Positions 5,248-13,856 of a DNA stretch of 39,532 nucleotides are shown piece after piece. The notes under the pieces were generated by a model. The model did no database searches and was not told the DNA's origin. It was given only the letters and a program-made list of their open reading frames with translations. The position numbers and the translations under genes are program-made. This stretch comes from Burkholderiales bacterium UBA1834. GTDB taxonomy: Bacteria > Pseudomonadota > Gammaproteobacteria > Burkholderiales > Burkholderiaceae_C. The stretch is taken from contig DDJC01000036.1 of assembly GCA_002339015.1 (NCBI GenBank), positions 8,469-48,000 on the forward strand, read 5' to 3'. How positions within the stretch are numbered: position 1 is the first letter of the stretch; each line of letters opens with the position of its first letter.

Positions 5248-7787
5248 GACATCACCCCCGCGACAAGGAGTGGAGAAAGCGCCACGAACACGCCCTGCGC
5301 GGCGCTGCCCAGCCACAGCAGCGTGGTGTTGTCGAATGTTGAGCGCTGGCGCGGTGTGCTGTGGCCCGTCCAGATGCGGGCGCAAAGATAGGGGCCGCAC
5401 AGCAACAGCACGGCCACATGGAAGCCGACGTAGCTCAACATCGCGGCAACGGTCGCGTCCCAGGCCCGCGCCGTGGGCACCAGGCCCGCGTCGCCAAATG
5501 CTTGCCACAGCCACCAGTACGCCGTCGCCGCCGCCCCGGTGGCTGCAAGCACCGGCAGGGTGCGCCAGCGCTTCAACGCCTGCCTGGATCTGCCCCTGCC
5601 GGCGATCATCAGCAACGTTGCACTGAGTAGGAAGCCGCCGCAGGGTAGAAGCAATTGCCGCCAGGAGGGCGTGGCCGCACCGGGCGGCGGGCACATGTCC
5701 GCCACCATCGACACGTGAATGTGCGCAAAGGCCATGGATGCCAGCACCGTCATGTCCACCATCAGCAGGATCACCGTGCCCCACCAGGAATGGGACCGTA
5801 CTCCCACGTTGCCAACTGGCAAGCTGACACCGTCGGCCACCTCCACCGCTGCCGCCCCTGGAAGTCGGTCCGTTTCCCAAAGCCAGGCCACCACGCACGC
5901 GACCGCCAGCACACCGAACGCAAAAGCGGTGATGACCCATTTGATGGTCAGCAGCAGGAAGAAGGCGGCCGTGCCGATGGCAGCCACCAGTGGCAGCCAA
6001 CTGAAAGGCGGCAGCACGAGGAGGTGCATGGGCCGAGCCGCCCTTGGCGTGGTCACCAGGGTTTCTCGCAAGCCGGTGGCCGTGCCCGGCAGCCAGTGCC
6101 GGCCTTGCTCCACTTCCTCGGGCAGACAGGGGCGGTCCCACAACGGATGGCGTGACTGCACCTGTGCAATGCTGCGCGTGCTGTAGTTGCCGGCGGGCAG
6201 CCATTCCAGGGAAGGCGAGCGCCAGGGATTGCCGTGAGGCTGCTGCGGCCTGCGCCAGGTGCGGATCACATCGATGGTCAGCATGGCCACGCCCAGGCCC
6301 AGCACGGCCGAGCCGAGTGAGGACAGCATATTGGGCCATTCCCATCCCAATCCGGCGTCGTAGGTGTAGACCCGCCTGGGCATCCCCATGAGCCCGGCAA
6401 AGTGCATCGGGAAGAAGGTGAGCTGGAAGCCCCCCACCACCAGCCCGGCGATCCAACGGCCCCAGGCCTCCGACAACCGGTGTCCGTTGATCAGCGGGAA
6501 CCAGTAGTACAGCGCTGCGAACACGGGAAACAGCACTCCGCCGATCAACACGTAATGCAAGTGCGCGACGATGAAGTAGGAGTCGTGTGCCTGCCAGTCG
6601 AAGGGCAGGATCGCCACCATTACCCCGGTCAGCCCACCGATCACGAAAGTGAACAGGAAGCCCAGGATGAAGAGCGTGGGGGTATCGGCGCGCACACGGC
6701 CGCGCCACAAAGTACCGATCCAGGCGAAAACCTGGATGCTCGTGGGCACCGCCACGGCCAGGCTGGCGGCGGAGACGAAGCTCATCGACAGGGTGCCTAG
6801 CCCTGCCGTGAACATGTGGTGGCTCCACAGTGCGAAGCTGAAAAAGGCCGTGCCCAGCAGCGCCGCCACGATGGCCCGGTGCCCCACCAGCGGCGTTCCC
6901 GTGAGCGCAGGCACCATCGCCGAGACCATGCCGGCGGCGGGCAGGAAGATGATGTAGACCTCCGGGTGGCCGAAGAACCAGAACAGGTGCTGCCACAACA
7001 AGGGATCGCCGCCCCTCTCGGCAATGAAGAAAGGCCAGTCGAACGCTCTTTCCATCTCGAGCAAGGCCGTACCGGCGATGATGGCCGGGAAGGCGAACAC
7101 GATCATCACGCCGACCACTAGCATGGCCCAGGCGTAGATGGGCATGCGGCCCAGCGTCATGCCCGGCGCGCGTGTCATCAGGATGCCGATGATGAGCTCG
7201 ATGGCGCCCGCGATGGCTGAGATCTCGATGAAGCCGATGCCCAGGAGCCAGAAATCGGCGTTGAGTCCGGGCGACCATTGGCGGCTGGTGTAGGGCGGGT
7301 ACATGAACCAGCCGCCATCGGGTGCCAGGCCCACGAAGAGCGTGCAGAAGAAGGCCAGGCCGCCGAATGCATAGGCCCAATATGCATAGGCTGAGAGGCG
7401 GGGAAAGGGCAGATCGCGCGCGCCGAGCATGTTGGGCAGCAGGTAGACGGCCACCGCCTCGACCACGGGCACAGCGAACAGGAACATCATCACCGTGCCG
7501 TGCATGGTGAAGACCTGGTTGTAGGTGCCGGCAGAAAGCAGGTCGTTGCCGGGCACTGCCAGCTGCGCGCGCATGAGCAGGCCCAGTACGCCGGCCAGCA
7601 GGAGAAACAGCATGGCCGTGCCGATGTAGAGCTGGCCGATGAATGTGTTGTTGACGGCGGTGAGGGCGCGCCATCCCTTGGGCAGGTGCCAGACGCGTTC
7701 GAGCTCGGTGAACTCCCCGGGTGGCCGGGGCAGGCCGCTGGGCAGCCTCGCGCCTTCTAAGATGGCACGTTCTTCGGGCGAGCTCAT
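5244..7787 (-). CDS. ctaD: Cytochrome c oxidase subunit I-III fusion
   Basis: This 847-residue protein fuses heme-copper oxidase subunit I (about residues 30-515) to a subunit III-like domain (about 590-845). All metal ligands are present: His96 for low-spin heme a; His274 of HPEVY with Tyr278, the cross-linked pair; His323-His324 for CuB; His409 for heme a3; and His411 for heme a. Glu276 in HPEVY and the D-channel Asp125 (GARDLPFPR) are kept, placing it near the A1 type. The K-channel Lys, normally in the motif PTGxKVFxW, is Gln352 here (PTSIQVFAW). The gene overlaps subunit II upstream and a small membrane protein downstream by 4 and 3-4 nt. It is the terminal oxidase catalytic subunit of the inner membrane, reducing O2 with electrons from cytochrome c. 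The subunit II of this operon carries its own heme c, giving a caa3-type complex. Confidence 0.95.
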   Translation of the reverse strand: MSSPEERAILEGARLPSGLPRPPGEFTELERVWHLPKGWRALTAVNNTFIGQLYIGTAMLFLLLAGVLGLLMRAQLAVPGNDLLSAGTYNQVFTMHGTVMMFLFAVPVVEAVAVYLLPNMLGARDLPFPRLSAYAYWAYAFGGLAFFCTLFVGLAPDGGWFMYPPYTSRQWSPGLNADFWLLGIGFIEISAIAGAIELIIGILMTRAPGMTLGRMPIYAWAMLVVGVMIVFAFPAIIAGTALLEMERAFDWPFFIAERGGDPLLWQHLFWFFGHPEVYIIFLPAAGMVSAMVPALTGTPLVGHRAIVAALLGTAFFSFALWSHHMFTAGLGTLSMSFVSAASLAVAVPTSIQVFAWIGTLWRGRVRADTPTLFILGFLFTFVIGGLTGVMVAILPFDWQAHDSYFIVAHLHYVLIGGVLFPVFAALYYWFPLINGHRLSEAWGRWIAGLVVGGFQLTFFPMHFAGLMGMPRRVYTYDAGLGWEWPNMLSSLGSAVLGLGVAMLTIDVIRTWRRPQQPHGNPWRSPSLEWLPAGNYSTRSIAQVQSRHPLWDRPCLPEEVEQGRHWLPGTATGLRETLVTTPRAARPMHLLVLPPFSWLPLVAAIGTAAFFLLLTIKWVITAFAFGVLAVACVVAWLWETDRLPGAAAVEVADGVSLPVGNVGVRSHSWWGTVILLMVDMTVLASMAFAHIHVSMVADMCPPPGAATPSWRQLLLPCGGFLLSATLLMIAGRGRSRQALKRWRTLPVLAATGAAATAYWWLWQAFGDAGLVPTARAWDATVAAMLSYVGFHVAVLLLCGPYLCARIWTGHSTPRQRSTFDNTTLLWLGSAAQGVFVALSPLLVAGVMS

Positions 7788-8725
7788 TTCAACTCCGACA
7801 GGTAAGCGGCGATCGCCTGCAGGGCGGGCTCGTCTAGGTGGTGGTAGGAGGCCATGCGGGATCCCGGCTTAAGCGCCTGCACATCCCTGATCCAGGCAAG
7901 AAGGGCGCCCTGGTGGTTGCGCAAGGTGCCGGCACCCAGGGTGTCGCGGCTGGCGACATGTGTGAGGTCTGGCCCACCGCGCCCATCGTCGGAAACGCCA
8001 CGGACGGCATGGCAGGCCAGGCAGCCGTGATCGTGCAATGCCTGGCGCCCGGCGATCGCCCGCGGCGTGCGGGGCAGGGCGGCCGGTGCGCGCTGAGCGG
8101 CCAGCCACTTGGCGTGGTCTTGAGGGGGCTGCACGATGACACGCAGTCCCATGCGCGCATGTTGCGCACCGCAGTACTCCGCGCACTGGCCCCTGTAGAC
8201 GCCGGGCGTGTGCGCCTGGATCATCAATCGATTCACCCTACCGGGCACCATGTCCATCTTGCCGCCGAGGCTCGGCACCCAGAAGCTGTGGATCACGTCG
8301 GCCGCTGTCAGTCCCAATTGCACTGGCTGGCCGGCGGGCAGATGAATCTCGTTGGCCGTGCGGATCTCCTGGCCGGTGGCCGGATCGTGGATGCGGACCT
8401 CCCACCACCACATGTGGCCCGTCACGCCGATGACCATGGGCGGGGCAGCAAAAGGGCGGTCCAGCCCCTGCGTGCGCCATGTGCTGTAGATGAGCAGCGC
8501 GGTGAGCACCGTGATGGGAAAGACCAGTCCCCCAGCGACCACCCACCAGGCCGTGGACACCCGCCGCTCGTGGGTACGCAGGCTCCATGCAGCCAGGGCC
8601 ATGGTGATGAGGAACACGGCGCCGGTTCCGCCGATCAGCAGCCAACTCACCTCCGCCAGCACGTCGGCCTGCGTGCTGCCGGTCAGAAAGACGGAGGAAA
8701 GGCCCTGGCCCGGGGATGCGGTCAT
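7784..8725 (-). CDS. ctaC: Cytochrome c oxidase subunit II with fused cytochrome c domain
   Basis: A 313-residue protein with two N-terminal membrane helices (about 25-48 and 58-80), a cupredoxin domain and a C-terminal cytochrome c domain. The CuA ligands are complete: His146, Cys181, Glu183, Cys185, His189 and Met192. The heme c site is Cys235-x-x-Cys238-His239 (CLACH), with a distal Met probably in SRMASYHH. The start at ATG 8725 overlaps the stop of the upstream cytochrome c gene (ATGA); longer frames upstream are not credible because they run through that gene. Fusion of heme c to subunit II defines caa3-type oxidases, in which electrons reach CuA from the attached heme. I see no cleavable signal with a lipobox at the N-terminus. 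Confidence 0.95.
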   Translation of the reverse strand: MTASPGQGLSSVFLTGSTQADVLAEVSWLLIGGTGAVFLITMALAAWSLRTHERRVSTAWWVVAGGLVFPITVLTALLIYSTWRTQGLDRPFAAPPMVIGVTGHMWWWEVRIHDPATGQEIRTANEIHLPAGQPVQLGLTAADVIHSFWVPSLGGKMDMVPGRVNRLMIQAHTPGVYRGQCAEYCGAQHARMGLRVIVQPPQDHAKWLAAQRAPAALPRTPRAIAGRQALHDHGCLACHAVRGVSDDGRGGPDLTHVASRDTLGAGTLRNHQGALLAWIRDVQALKPGSRMASYHHLDEPALQAIAAYLSELK

Positions 8726-9105
8726 TTCAGCGACAACAGGTAGGCGGTCATGTCCCTGGCGTCCTCCTCGGATACACCCAGATCGGGCATCGCGGTCCCG
8801 GGCACCAGACTCTGCGGGGATTCGAGCCATTGCTGAAGCAAGGACGGCACGTTCGGGACATGGCCGGCGATGTAGCTGCTACGGCCGAAGGCCTCCAGGG
8901 AAGGACCCATGCCATTCCGATGTCCGGGCACCTCGGGAATCTCATGGCAATTCGCGCATTGATAGTGGGCGACCAGTCGAAGGCCTCTGTCGGCGGAACC
9001 CGCAGACGTGCGCGTGATCGCCTCGTCGGGAGCAGGCTCCCGGTCGCATCCCGCCTGCAGTAGCAGGATGGTCATCAGGATTTCATACCCAAAGGCGCGT
9101 CGCAT
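8722..9105 (-). CDS. Monoheme c-type cytochrome, probable lipoprotein
   Basis: A 127-residue protein with one heme c site, Cys50-Ala-Asn-Cys53-His54, and a probable distal Met in PGTAMPDLGVSEEDARDM. The short hydrophobic N-terminus ending in LLLQAGC (Cys20) looks like a lipoprotein signal, although Gln at -3 is not the usual lipobox residue. The start at ATG 9105 is chosen because it gives that signal. No clear ribosome site precedes it, and the frame is open further upstream. It overlaps ctaC by four bases, so it is the first large gene of the oxidase operon and a likely electron donor to the oxidase, or a small extra subunit of it. Confidence 0.85.
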   Translation of the reverse strand: MRRAFGYEILMTILLLQAGCDREPAPDEAITRTSAGSADRGLRLVAHYQCANCHEIPEVPGHRNGMGPSLEAFGRSSYIAGHVPNVPSLLQQWLESPQSLVPGTAMPDLGVSEEDARDMTAYLLSLK

Positions 9106-9143
9106 GCCGCAAGCGGTATGTGGTCTGGTGTGGTGTCCGGGTG

Positions 9144-9245
9144 TCACGCCTGCGACATCCTGCGGCATTCCTCGGCGCGGCGGCCGCGACCCTTTGGGCA
9201 AGCATTGCCTGCCTTGACGCACGCTGAGTAGGATCGGTTGTTCAT
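9144..9245 (-). CDS. Possible Cys-containing 33-residue peptide
   Basis: A short frame beginning at ATG 9245 with a near-perfect AAAGGAG seven nucleotides upstream encodes 33 residues with three Cys (SACVKAGNAC and EEC) and many Arg. It ends 38 nt before the cytochrome c start. The ribosome site is stronger than that of the cytochrome gene, so it may be a leader peptide or the true translation entry of the operon. The family is unknown, and it could be chance. Confidence 0.3.
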   Translation of the reverse strand: MNNRSYSACVKAGNACPKGRGRRAEECRRMSQA

Positions 9246-9325
9246 CCTGGCTCCTTTGCAGAAAAAGTTACCGATGGGTTGATCGGCGCGCATCTTGCCC
9301 CCATGGGCGATGCCGGGGGGGGGCA

Positions 9326-10387
9326 TCATCCTGTGGGCCGGATCATGTAGAGAACGACGATGCCTGCCATGTACAGCGCGATGGCTGCCAGCGAGTCGGG
9401 CCCCAGGCGCAGCCAGGTCCGGTCGCGGCGCTCGATCAGCCCGACCATGAAGAGGCCCGTCAGCGCGATGGCCATCAAGGCACCGAAGGCGGCGAACGGC
9501 CCGGCCTCCTGCAGCACCGGGCCTCCGGGATGCAGGAAATCGACCAGGGCGATGATCGTGACATTGAAGATATTGGTGCCGAAGATGTCCGCCATGGCCA
9601 TTTCATTCCGTCCCAGGCGCACGGCTGCGAGCACGGTGCTGATTTCTGGCAGGGACGTGGCCATGCCGAGCAGTACTGCGCCGGTGAAACTCGTCCCCAG
9701 ACCGGTCTGGTGTGCCAGTGCATCAGCGCTGCGCGCCAGCACAAAGCCAGCCGCCAAGATGATGACCGCTGCCACGACCGTACCTGTGACCAGACGGTTC
9801 GTCGACGGGGCGCTTCTGGCGCCCGCCCCGTTGCGGTGATTGCCCTGCGGCAGCGTGTCTTTCCGCTGGGCGCCGGCCTTCTCGGGAACCCATGAGGTCA
9901 AGCCCCGGGACTTGGCGATCACCCAGATTGCGGCGAAGTAGACCGCCAGAATGAACCAGCTCCAGATGCCAGCCCCGAATACCACGCGGTCGATGGACAC
10001 CACGGCGCCTACGACGCATGTCAGAAGGATGATGCCAAGAATGGCTTGGATCATCACATGCGGCGAGCCGGGTGAAGATGTCAGCGCTTTGCGTCCATAG
10101 GCCGCATCGGCCAGTGCAAGGATCAACACATTGACTGAGGCACTTCCGATCACGTCGTTCACGGACAAGGCCACGGCACCAGTCAGCGTGGCCGTCATCG
10201 CGACCGCCAGTTCCGGCAGCGACGTCACGCCACCGAGTAACAAGATGCCGATGACCTCCTGCCCAATGCCTGTCTTGGTGGAAATGGCGTCGGCATTGAT
10301 GGCCAGACGTGTACCGGCGCGCCATACGAAGACGGCGGCCACGATGAAAAGTGCCAGGTTGGCAATCAATGGGAGGTCCTGGAACAT
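9326..10387 (-). CDS. Sodium/calcium exchanger family cation antiporter
   Basis: A 353-residue membrane protein with the two inverted alpha repeats of the CaCA superfamily. Repeat one has GGVTSLPELAVAM and SVNDVIGSASVN; repeat two has GMATSLPEISTVLAAV and MADIFGTNIFNV. These are the G(T)SxPE and G(S/T)NxxN elements that bind the cation. About ten membrane helices can be seen, with a hydrophilic loop around residues 175-205 between the two halves. The start is placed at ATG 10387 (MFQDLPLIANLALF), where the first helix begins; an upstream extension is polar and Arg-rich and unlikely. It lies 80 nt upstream of the small Cys peptide on the same strand as the oxidase operon. It exchanges Ca2+ or another cation for Na+ or H+; which one cannot be told. 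Confidence 0.88.
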   Translation of the reverse strand: MFQDLPLIANLALFIVAAVFVWRAGTRLAINADAISTKTGIGQEVIGILLLGGVTSLPELAVAMTATLTGAVALSVNDVIGSASVNVLILALADAAYGRKALTSSPGSPHVMIQAILGIILLTCVVGAVVSIDRVVFGAGIWSWFILAVYFAAIWVIAKSRGLTSWVPEKAGAQRKDTLPQGNHRNGAGARSAPSTNRLVTGTVVAAVIILAAGFVLARSADALAHQTGLGTSFTGAVLLGMATSLPEISTVLAAVRLGRNEMAMADIFGTNIFNVTIIALVDFLHPGGPVLQEAGPFAAFGALMAIALTGLFMVGLIERRDRTWLRLGPDSLAAIALYMAGIVVLYMIRPTG

Positions 10388-10530
10388 CGCGGGTGCTTGG
10401 CAAGCAGTGGACCCGCTATTCGCTGAGCGCCGGTTGTGTCTGCGGTGGCTGGTACACCGATTGCCGCCGCCCGTCCCGTGCGACGTCATTGGTTCGCGTC
10501 ATGTTGTGACATCGAGAAGGGAAGGCATTC

Positions 10531-11412
10531 GTGAAAGCAGGCGTCTTTGCCCTGTTGCTGGCGGCCTTGGCGGGCATGGCCGCAGCCGTCCTGATCGTCT
10601 GGCGTGGCTTGTACGACGTGTCCGCCACCAGCGCGCACACTCAAGCTATTTACGGCTTGCTGGAGTTGGTGATGCATCGATCAGTCAAGTCCCGCGCGGC
10701 CAACATCAAGGTGCCTGAATTGAGCCGCGAGCCACTCATGCTGCGCGGCGCGGCATGTTTTCGTGACTGGTGCGTGCAGTGCCACGGCGCGCCTGGCGTG
10801 GCACCCGGCCCGATCGGGATGAGCCTTCAGCCACTGCCTGGCTCACTGGTGGATGCGGCGCGCCGCTGGCATCCCCGAGAGATGTACTGGATCACGCGTT
10901 ACGGTATCAAGATGAGCGGCATGCCGGCATGGGAGTTCAGATTGAGCGACGAAGACATCTGGGCCGTCACCGCCTTCCTCGCCAAGCTCCCTACCTTGTC
11001 TCCCCGGCAGTACGACGCCATGACGGCCATGCCGGCCGCGGCACCATCTTGTCGAACGCGTCAGGGCGTTTGCGCCAACCCTCCTTGCAAACCGGGCCAG
11101 ATTGGCGAGGCCGGTGGCGCAAGGGATGCCGTATCCGGGCCCGCCCAGGCGCCGCTGTTGTTCAGGCAGTACGCCTGCACGGCCTGCCACACGATCCCGG
11201 GCGTGGCGGGCTCGGAACTGCATGTCGGGCCGCCGCTCAGGAACATGGCACGCCGCACCCTGATCGCCGGAAAGCTGACCAACACCGAGGAAGCGCTCAT
11301 CCGCTGGATCCGCTTTCCGAAACAGATCGACCCGGACTCCGCGATGCCGGATTCCGGCGTGACGCAGGCTCATGCCAAGGCTATGGCGCGTTATCTTCTT
11401 GAGCAGCCCTGA
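10531..11412 (+). CDS. Diheme c-type cytochrome
   Basis: A 293-residue protein beginning at GTG 10531 with AAGGGAAGG just upstream. An uncleaved N-terminal helix (residues 4-24) anchors it in the membrane. Two cytochrome c domains follow. The first has Cys81-x-x-Cys84-His85 (CVQCH) with Met in MSGMPAWEF. The second has Cys216-x-x-Cys219-His220 (CTACH) with Met in DSAMPDSGVT. The linker around residues 180-195 holds three further Cys (SCRTRQGVCANPPC), which is odd. It is transcribed divergently from the antiporter and oxidase genes, with 143 nt between the starts. It is probably an electron carrier to the caa3 oxidase. Its last 32 nt overlap the 3' end of the opposite-strand GH15 gene. Confidence 0.9.
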   Translation: MKAGVFALLLAALAGMAAAVLIVWRGLYDVSATSAHTQAIYGLLELVMHRSVKSRAANIKVPELSREPLMLRGAACFRDWCVQCHGAPGVAPGPIGMSLQPLPGSLVDAARRWHPREMYWITRYGIKMSGMPAWEFRLSDEDIWAVTAFLAKLPTLSPRQYDAMTAMPAAAPSCRTRQGVCANPPCKPGQIGEAGGARDAVSGPAQAPLLFRQYACTACHTIPGVAGSELHVGPPLRNMARRTLIAGKLTNTEEALIRWIRFPKQIDPDSAMPDSGVTQAHAKAMARYLLEQP

Positions 11413-13276
11413 CGCAAGACGGCAGCCGTCGTCCTTGCAAAGCCAGCCACGCCATGATCTGGGAGACATGGGTGAGCGCTTGCGGCACATTGCCGGCCAT
11501 GGCGCCATGCCCGTTCACTTCTTCTGCGAAAAGACCGGCGCCATTGGCGCATGCTGCGGCACGTTTGTAGACCGCCTCGGCTTGGACGTGGCGGCCCTGG
11601 AAAGCCAGGCATTCGGCCAGCCAGAAGCTGCACGGCAGGAAGGTACCTTCCGTGCCGTGCAGGCCGTCGGGGCTGTCATAGCGCCTCAACAGGCCGTCAT
11701 CGCGCATGAGCCCGCCTTCGCCGACGGGCTGGCACATCGCCTCGACGGTGCTGATCATCCGGGCGTCCTGGTAGTCGACATAGCCGAAATGCGGCAGCAG
11801 GAGCGAGGCAGCATCGAGATGCGTGTCACCGAAGGCCTGCACATAGACGCCCCTGCGCTGGTCAAAACCCTGTGCCTCAATAGCGTCTCGGATTGCAGCA
11901 CGCTCGGCTCGCCATCTCTCCAGTGGCGCCTTCAGGCTTTCCTGCTCGGCCAGACGAATGGCGCGGTCCAGCGCCACCCAGCACATCACCTTGGAATGGA
12001 CGAAGTGGCGTCGCCCGCTGCGCACCTCCCAGATGCCGTGGTCGGGTTCGCGCCAGTGCTCACAGGCCCGCTCCACGACGCCGACCAGCAGATCCCAATA
12101 GGCGTGATCGAGAGGATGTGACTGATCGTGCCAAGTCCAGGCCAGGTGCAGCAGCCAGCCGTACACGTCGAGCTGGGTCTGGTGCGCGGCCCTGTTGCCC
12201 ACCCGCACCGGACGGGCGCCCCGGTAGCCTTCCAGGCACTCGATGAGCACTTCGGGTATCCTGCGTCGGCCGTCCAGGCCGTACATGAGCTGGAGTTCAC
12301 TGGCACTGCCGGCCGCTGCGCGTTCGATGAACTCGCTGAACCGTCGGGCTTCGTGCTGGAATCCAAGGGTGTGCAGTGCCTTGACCGTGAAGACGGAGTC
12401 CCGAATCCATGAGTAGCGATAGTCCCAGTTGCGCTTGCCCTGCGGCGCCTCTGGCAACGAAGTGGTGCTGGCAGCGGCGATGGCACCGGTGCGCTCGAAA
12501 CACAGGCCCTTCAGAATCAGCGCTGAGCGGCGTGTCTGGCGATCCTGCAATGCGTCATCCTTGAACTGGCTGGCCCACTGGCGCCACCAGGTCCGAGTGC
12601 GTTCCAGGTCGTCAAAAGGGCGCCAGGCCTCGTCGACAGCTCGCCGGGCGAGGGCTTCCAGGTGCTCTGGTGGCGCGAACTGGATCTGGATGGAGACCGA
12701 CTGCCCGGCCTTCAACACGCCGCTACCGCGTAAGCCCGCTTCGTCTGGCACCACCCGCAGCGGGAGGCTGCTGAAAATCAGCAGTCCCCGGTTGCTGCCG
12801 AAGACTGTGTGCACGCCCGAACCATGCTCGCGAAGCGCGGGCACCGTTTCGCCAAAGTCGAAGCGCGGCATGATGGCGATGTCGACATCGAACTTGCCTT
12901 GAACACATTCTGCCAAACGTAGCAGGCGGCTGGGCGGCAGCGACAAGCCTTCAGCCTCGTCCATACAGAAAAAGTCTCGCAATGCCAAGGCGCCCTGTGC
13001 CGTCTGCATCCGACAGTGCGCGATCAGGCTATCGTCCTCATAGTCGTGATGCGCCACCAAACCCCTTGCATCTTTCGGCCCAATGCTGCAATGGCCCCCT
13101 TGCTGCCAATCGAGCAGCCGGCCGAAGCAGGTATCGGCGTCCAGGGTCGGCATGCAGCACCAGTCGATGGTGCCCGAGCGACTGACCAGGGCATTGGACT
13201 GGCAGTCACTGAGCAGCACGTAGTCTTCGATGGGAGGATAAGGGCCAATGTGAAGCGGGCGTTTGTCCAACGTCAC
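11381..13276 (-). CDS. Glycoside hydrolase family 15 protein (glucoamylase/trehalase-like)
   Basis: A 631-residue cytoplasmic protein. The N-terminal domain (about 5-230) begins HIGPYPPIEDYVLLSDC and carries the IDWCCMPTLD signature typical of bacterial GH15 proteins. The C-terminal (alpha/alpha)6 barrel carries the conserved RNWDYRYSWIRDS, YGLDGRRRIPE, VYGWLLHLAW and EGTFLPCSFWLAECL motifs. No signal peptide is present. The start is a GTG at 13276 preceded by GGGAGG; there is no in-frame ATG at a better position. Family members hydrolyse alpha-glucosidic bonds, and several bacterial ones are trehalases; the substrate here is not known. GH15 genes of this kind are known to me next to SDR and cytochrome genes in other proteobacterial islands, which fits this cluster. 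The 3' end overlaps the diheme cytochrome gene by 32 nt on the other strand. Confidence 0.92.
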   Translation of the reverse strand: MTLDKRPLHIGPYPPIEDYVLLSDCQSNALVSRSGTIDWCCMPTLDADTCFGRLLDWQQGGHCSIGPKDARGLVAHHDYEDDSLIAHCRMQTAQGALALRDFFCMDEAEGLSLPPSRLLRLAECVQGKFDVDIAIMPRFDFGETVPALREHGSGVHTVFGSNRGLLIFSSLPLRVVPDEAGLRGSGVLKAGQSVSIQIQFAPPEHLEALARRAVDEAWRPFDDLERTRTWWRQWASQFKDDALQDRQTRRSALILKGLCFERTGAIAAASTTSLPEAPQGKRNWDYRYSWIRDSVFTVKALHTLGFQHEARRFSEFIERAAAGSASELQLMYGLDGRRRIPEVLIECLEGYRGARPVRVGNRAAHQTQLDVYGWLLHLAWTWHDQSHPLDHAYWDLLVGVVERACEHWREPDHGIWEVRSGRRHFVHSKVMCWVALDRAIRLAEQESLKAPLERWRAERAAIRDAIEAQGFDQRRGVYVQAFGDTHLDAASLLLPHFGYVDYQDARMISTVEAMCQPVGEGGLMRDDGLLRRYDSPDGLHGTEGTFLPCSFWLAECLAFQGRHVQAEAVYKRAAACANGAGLFAEEVNGHGAMAGNVPQALTHVSQIMAWLALQGRRLPSCVRAAQEDNAP

Positions 13277-13856
13277 GATGCCTCCCCTCCCGCCATGGCG
13301 ATGAGTTTTGTGAAGGGCACTGGGCGGCACGGGAGGGGCTGCGCTGCCAGCCCGCTGCTGTAGTAGCCATTGGCCACGCGCACAGTGCCCTGCAGCGCCG
13401 AAATCAAGGCAGCCAGCATCACACACTCGGCGCAACACTGCGACATCAACATCTGCGCTCGCTGTTCATGTCGAGCACACAGTGACGGTGACAGTGGCCA
13501 TGGGCCAAGTTGCTGGCCTTCACGGAAACAGGAAGTCGCTGACAGTGTGGTTCATGGGATGTTCCTTGCATGTTGTGGCAACAGGAGCTGCGGCGCGGTT
13601 TCTTCAGATGAGCGGCAGCAAGCGCCGTTCCTTTGGTCTGCCTAAGCACTGACACCTGAGAGTGGGTACCTGGCCCCGCCACCGTGAAAAAGTGGCCGCA
13701 AATTGTGCCGCCCCATCCCTGGCCCCCACGCCAGGATGGGGCGGATAGCCTTGCTGCTCCCCTTGGATGCGTCTCAGGCTGGTGCCTGCCAACAAACCCA
13801 GCATCCTTGTGTCAAGGCAGGATGTGCAAATCTGGGCCATAATCCGGCCTGCCTGA
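13277..13856. other. 580-bp gene-poor junction between accessory cluster and core genes
   Basis: No gene is supported here. Minus-strand frames at 13446-13682 and 13604-13996 are open, but they have Cys/His/Arg-rich compositions typical of shadow frames and no ribosome sites. A G/C-rich inverted repeat is visible around GCCGCCCCATCCctgg and CCAGGATGGGGCGG (about 13709-13744), where CCGCCCCATCC pairs with GGATGGGGCGG. It could be a terminator-like hairpin or an insertion-element end. The tRNA-Cys promoter should lie in the last 60 bp. Confidence 0.4.

Noticed and set aside
5248..7674. Minus-strand frame of over 900 codons through the oxidase gene
   Set aside because: It is one frame off from the oxidase subunit I-III gene and has the Arg/His/Gly-rich makeup of a GC-rich shadow. 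Only its end, 4897-5247, reads as a real membrane protein.
13446..13682. Minus-strand 78-codon frame rich in Cys and His as a metal-binding protein
   Set aside because: No ribosome site, no hydrophobic core, and no spaced Cys motif; open by chance.
13640..13745. Insertion-sequence end near the GCCGCCCCATCC/GGATGGGGCGG inverted repeat
   Set aside because: No transposase fragment, no target-site duplication and no second end were found, so a terminator-like hairpin is as likely.
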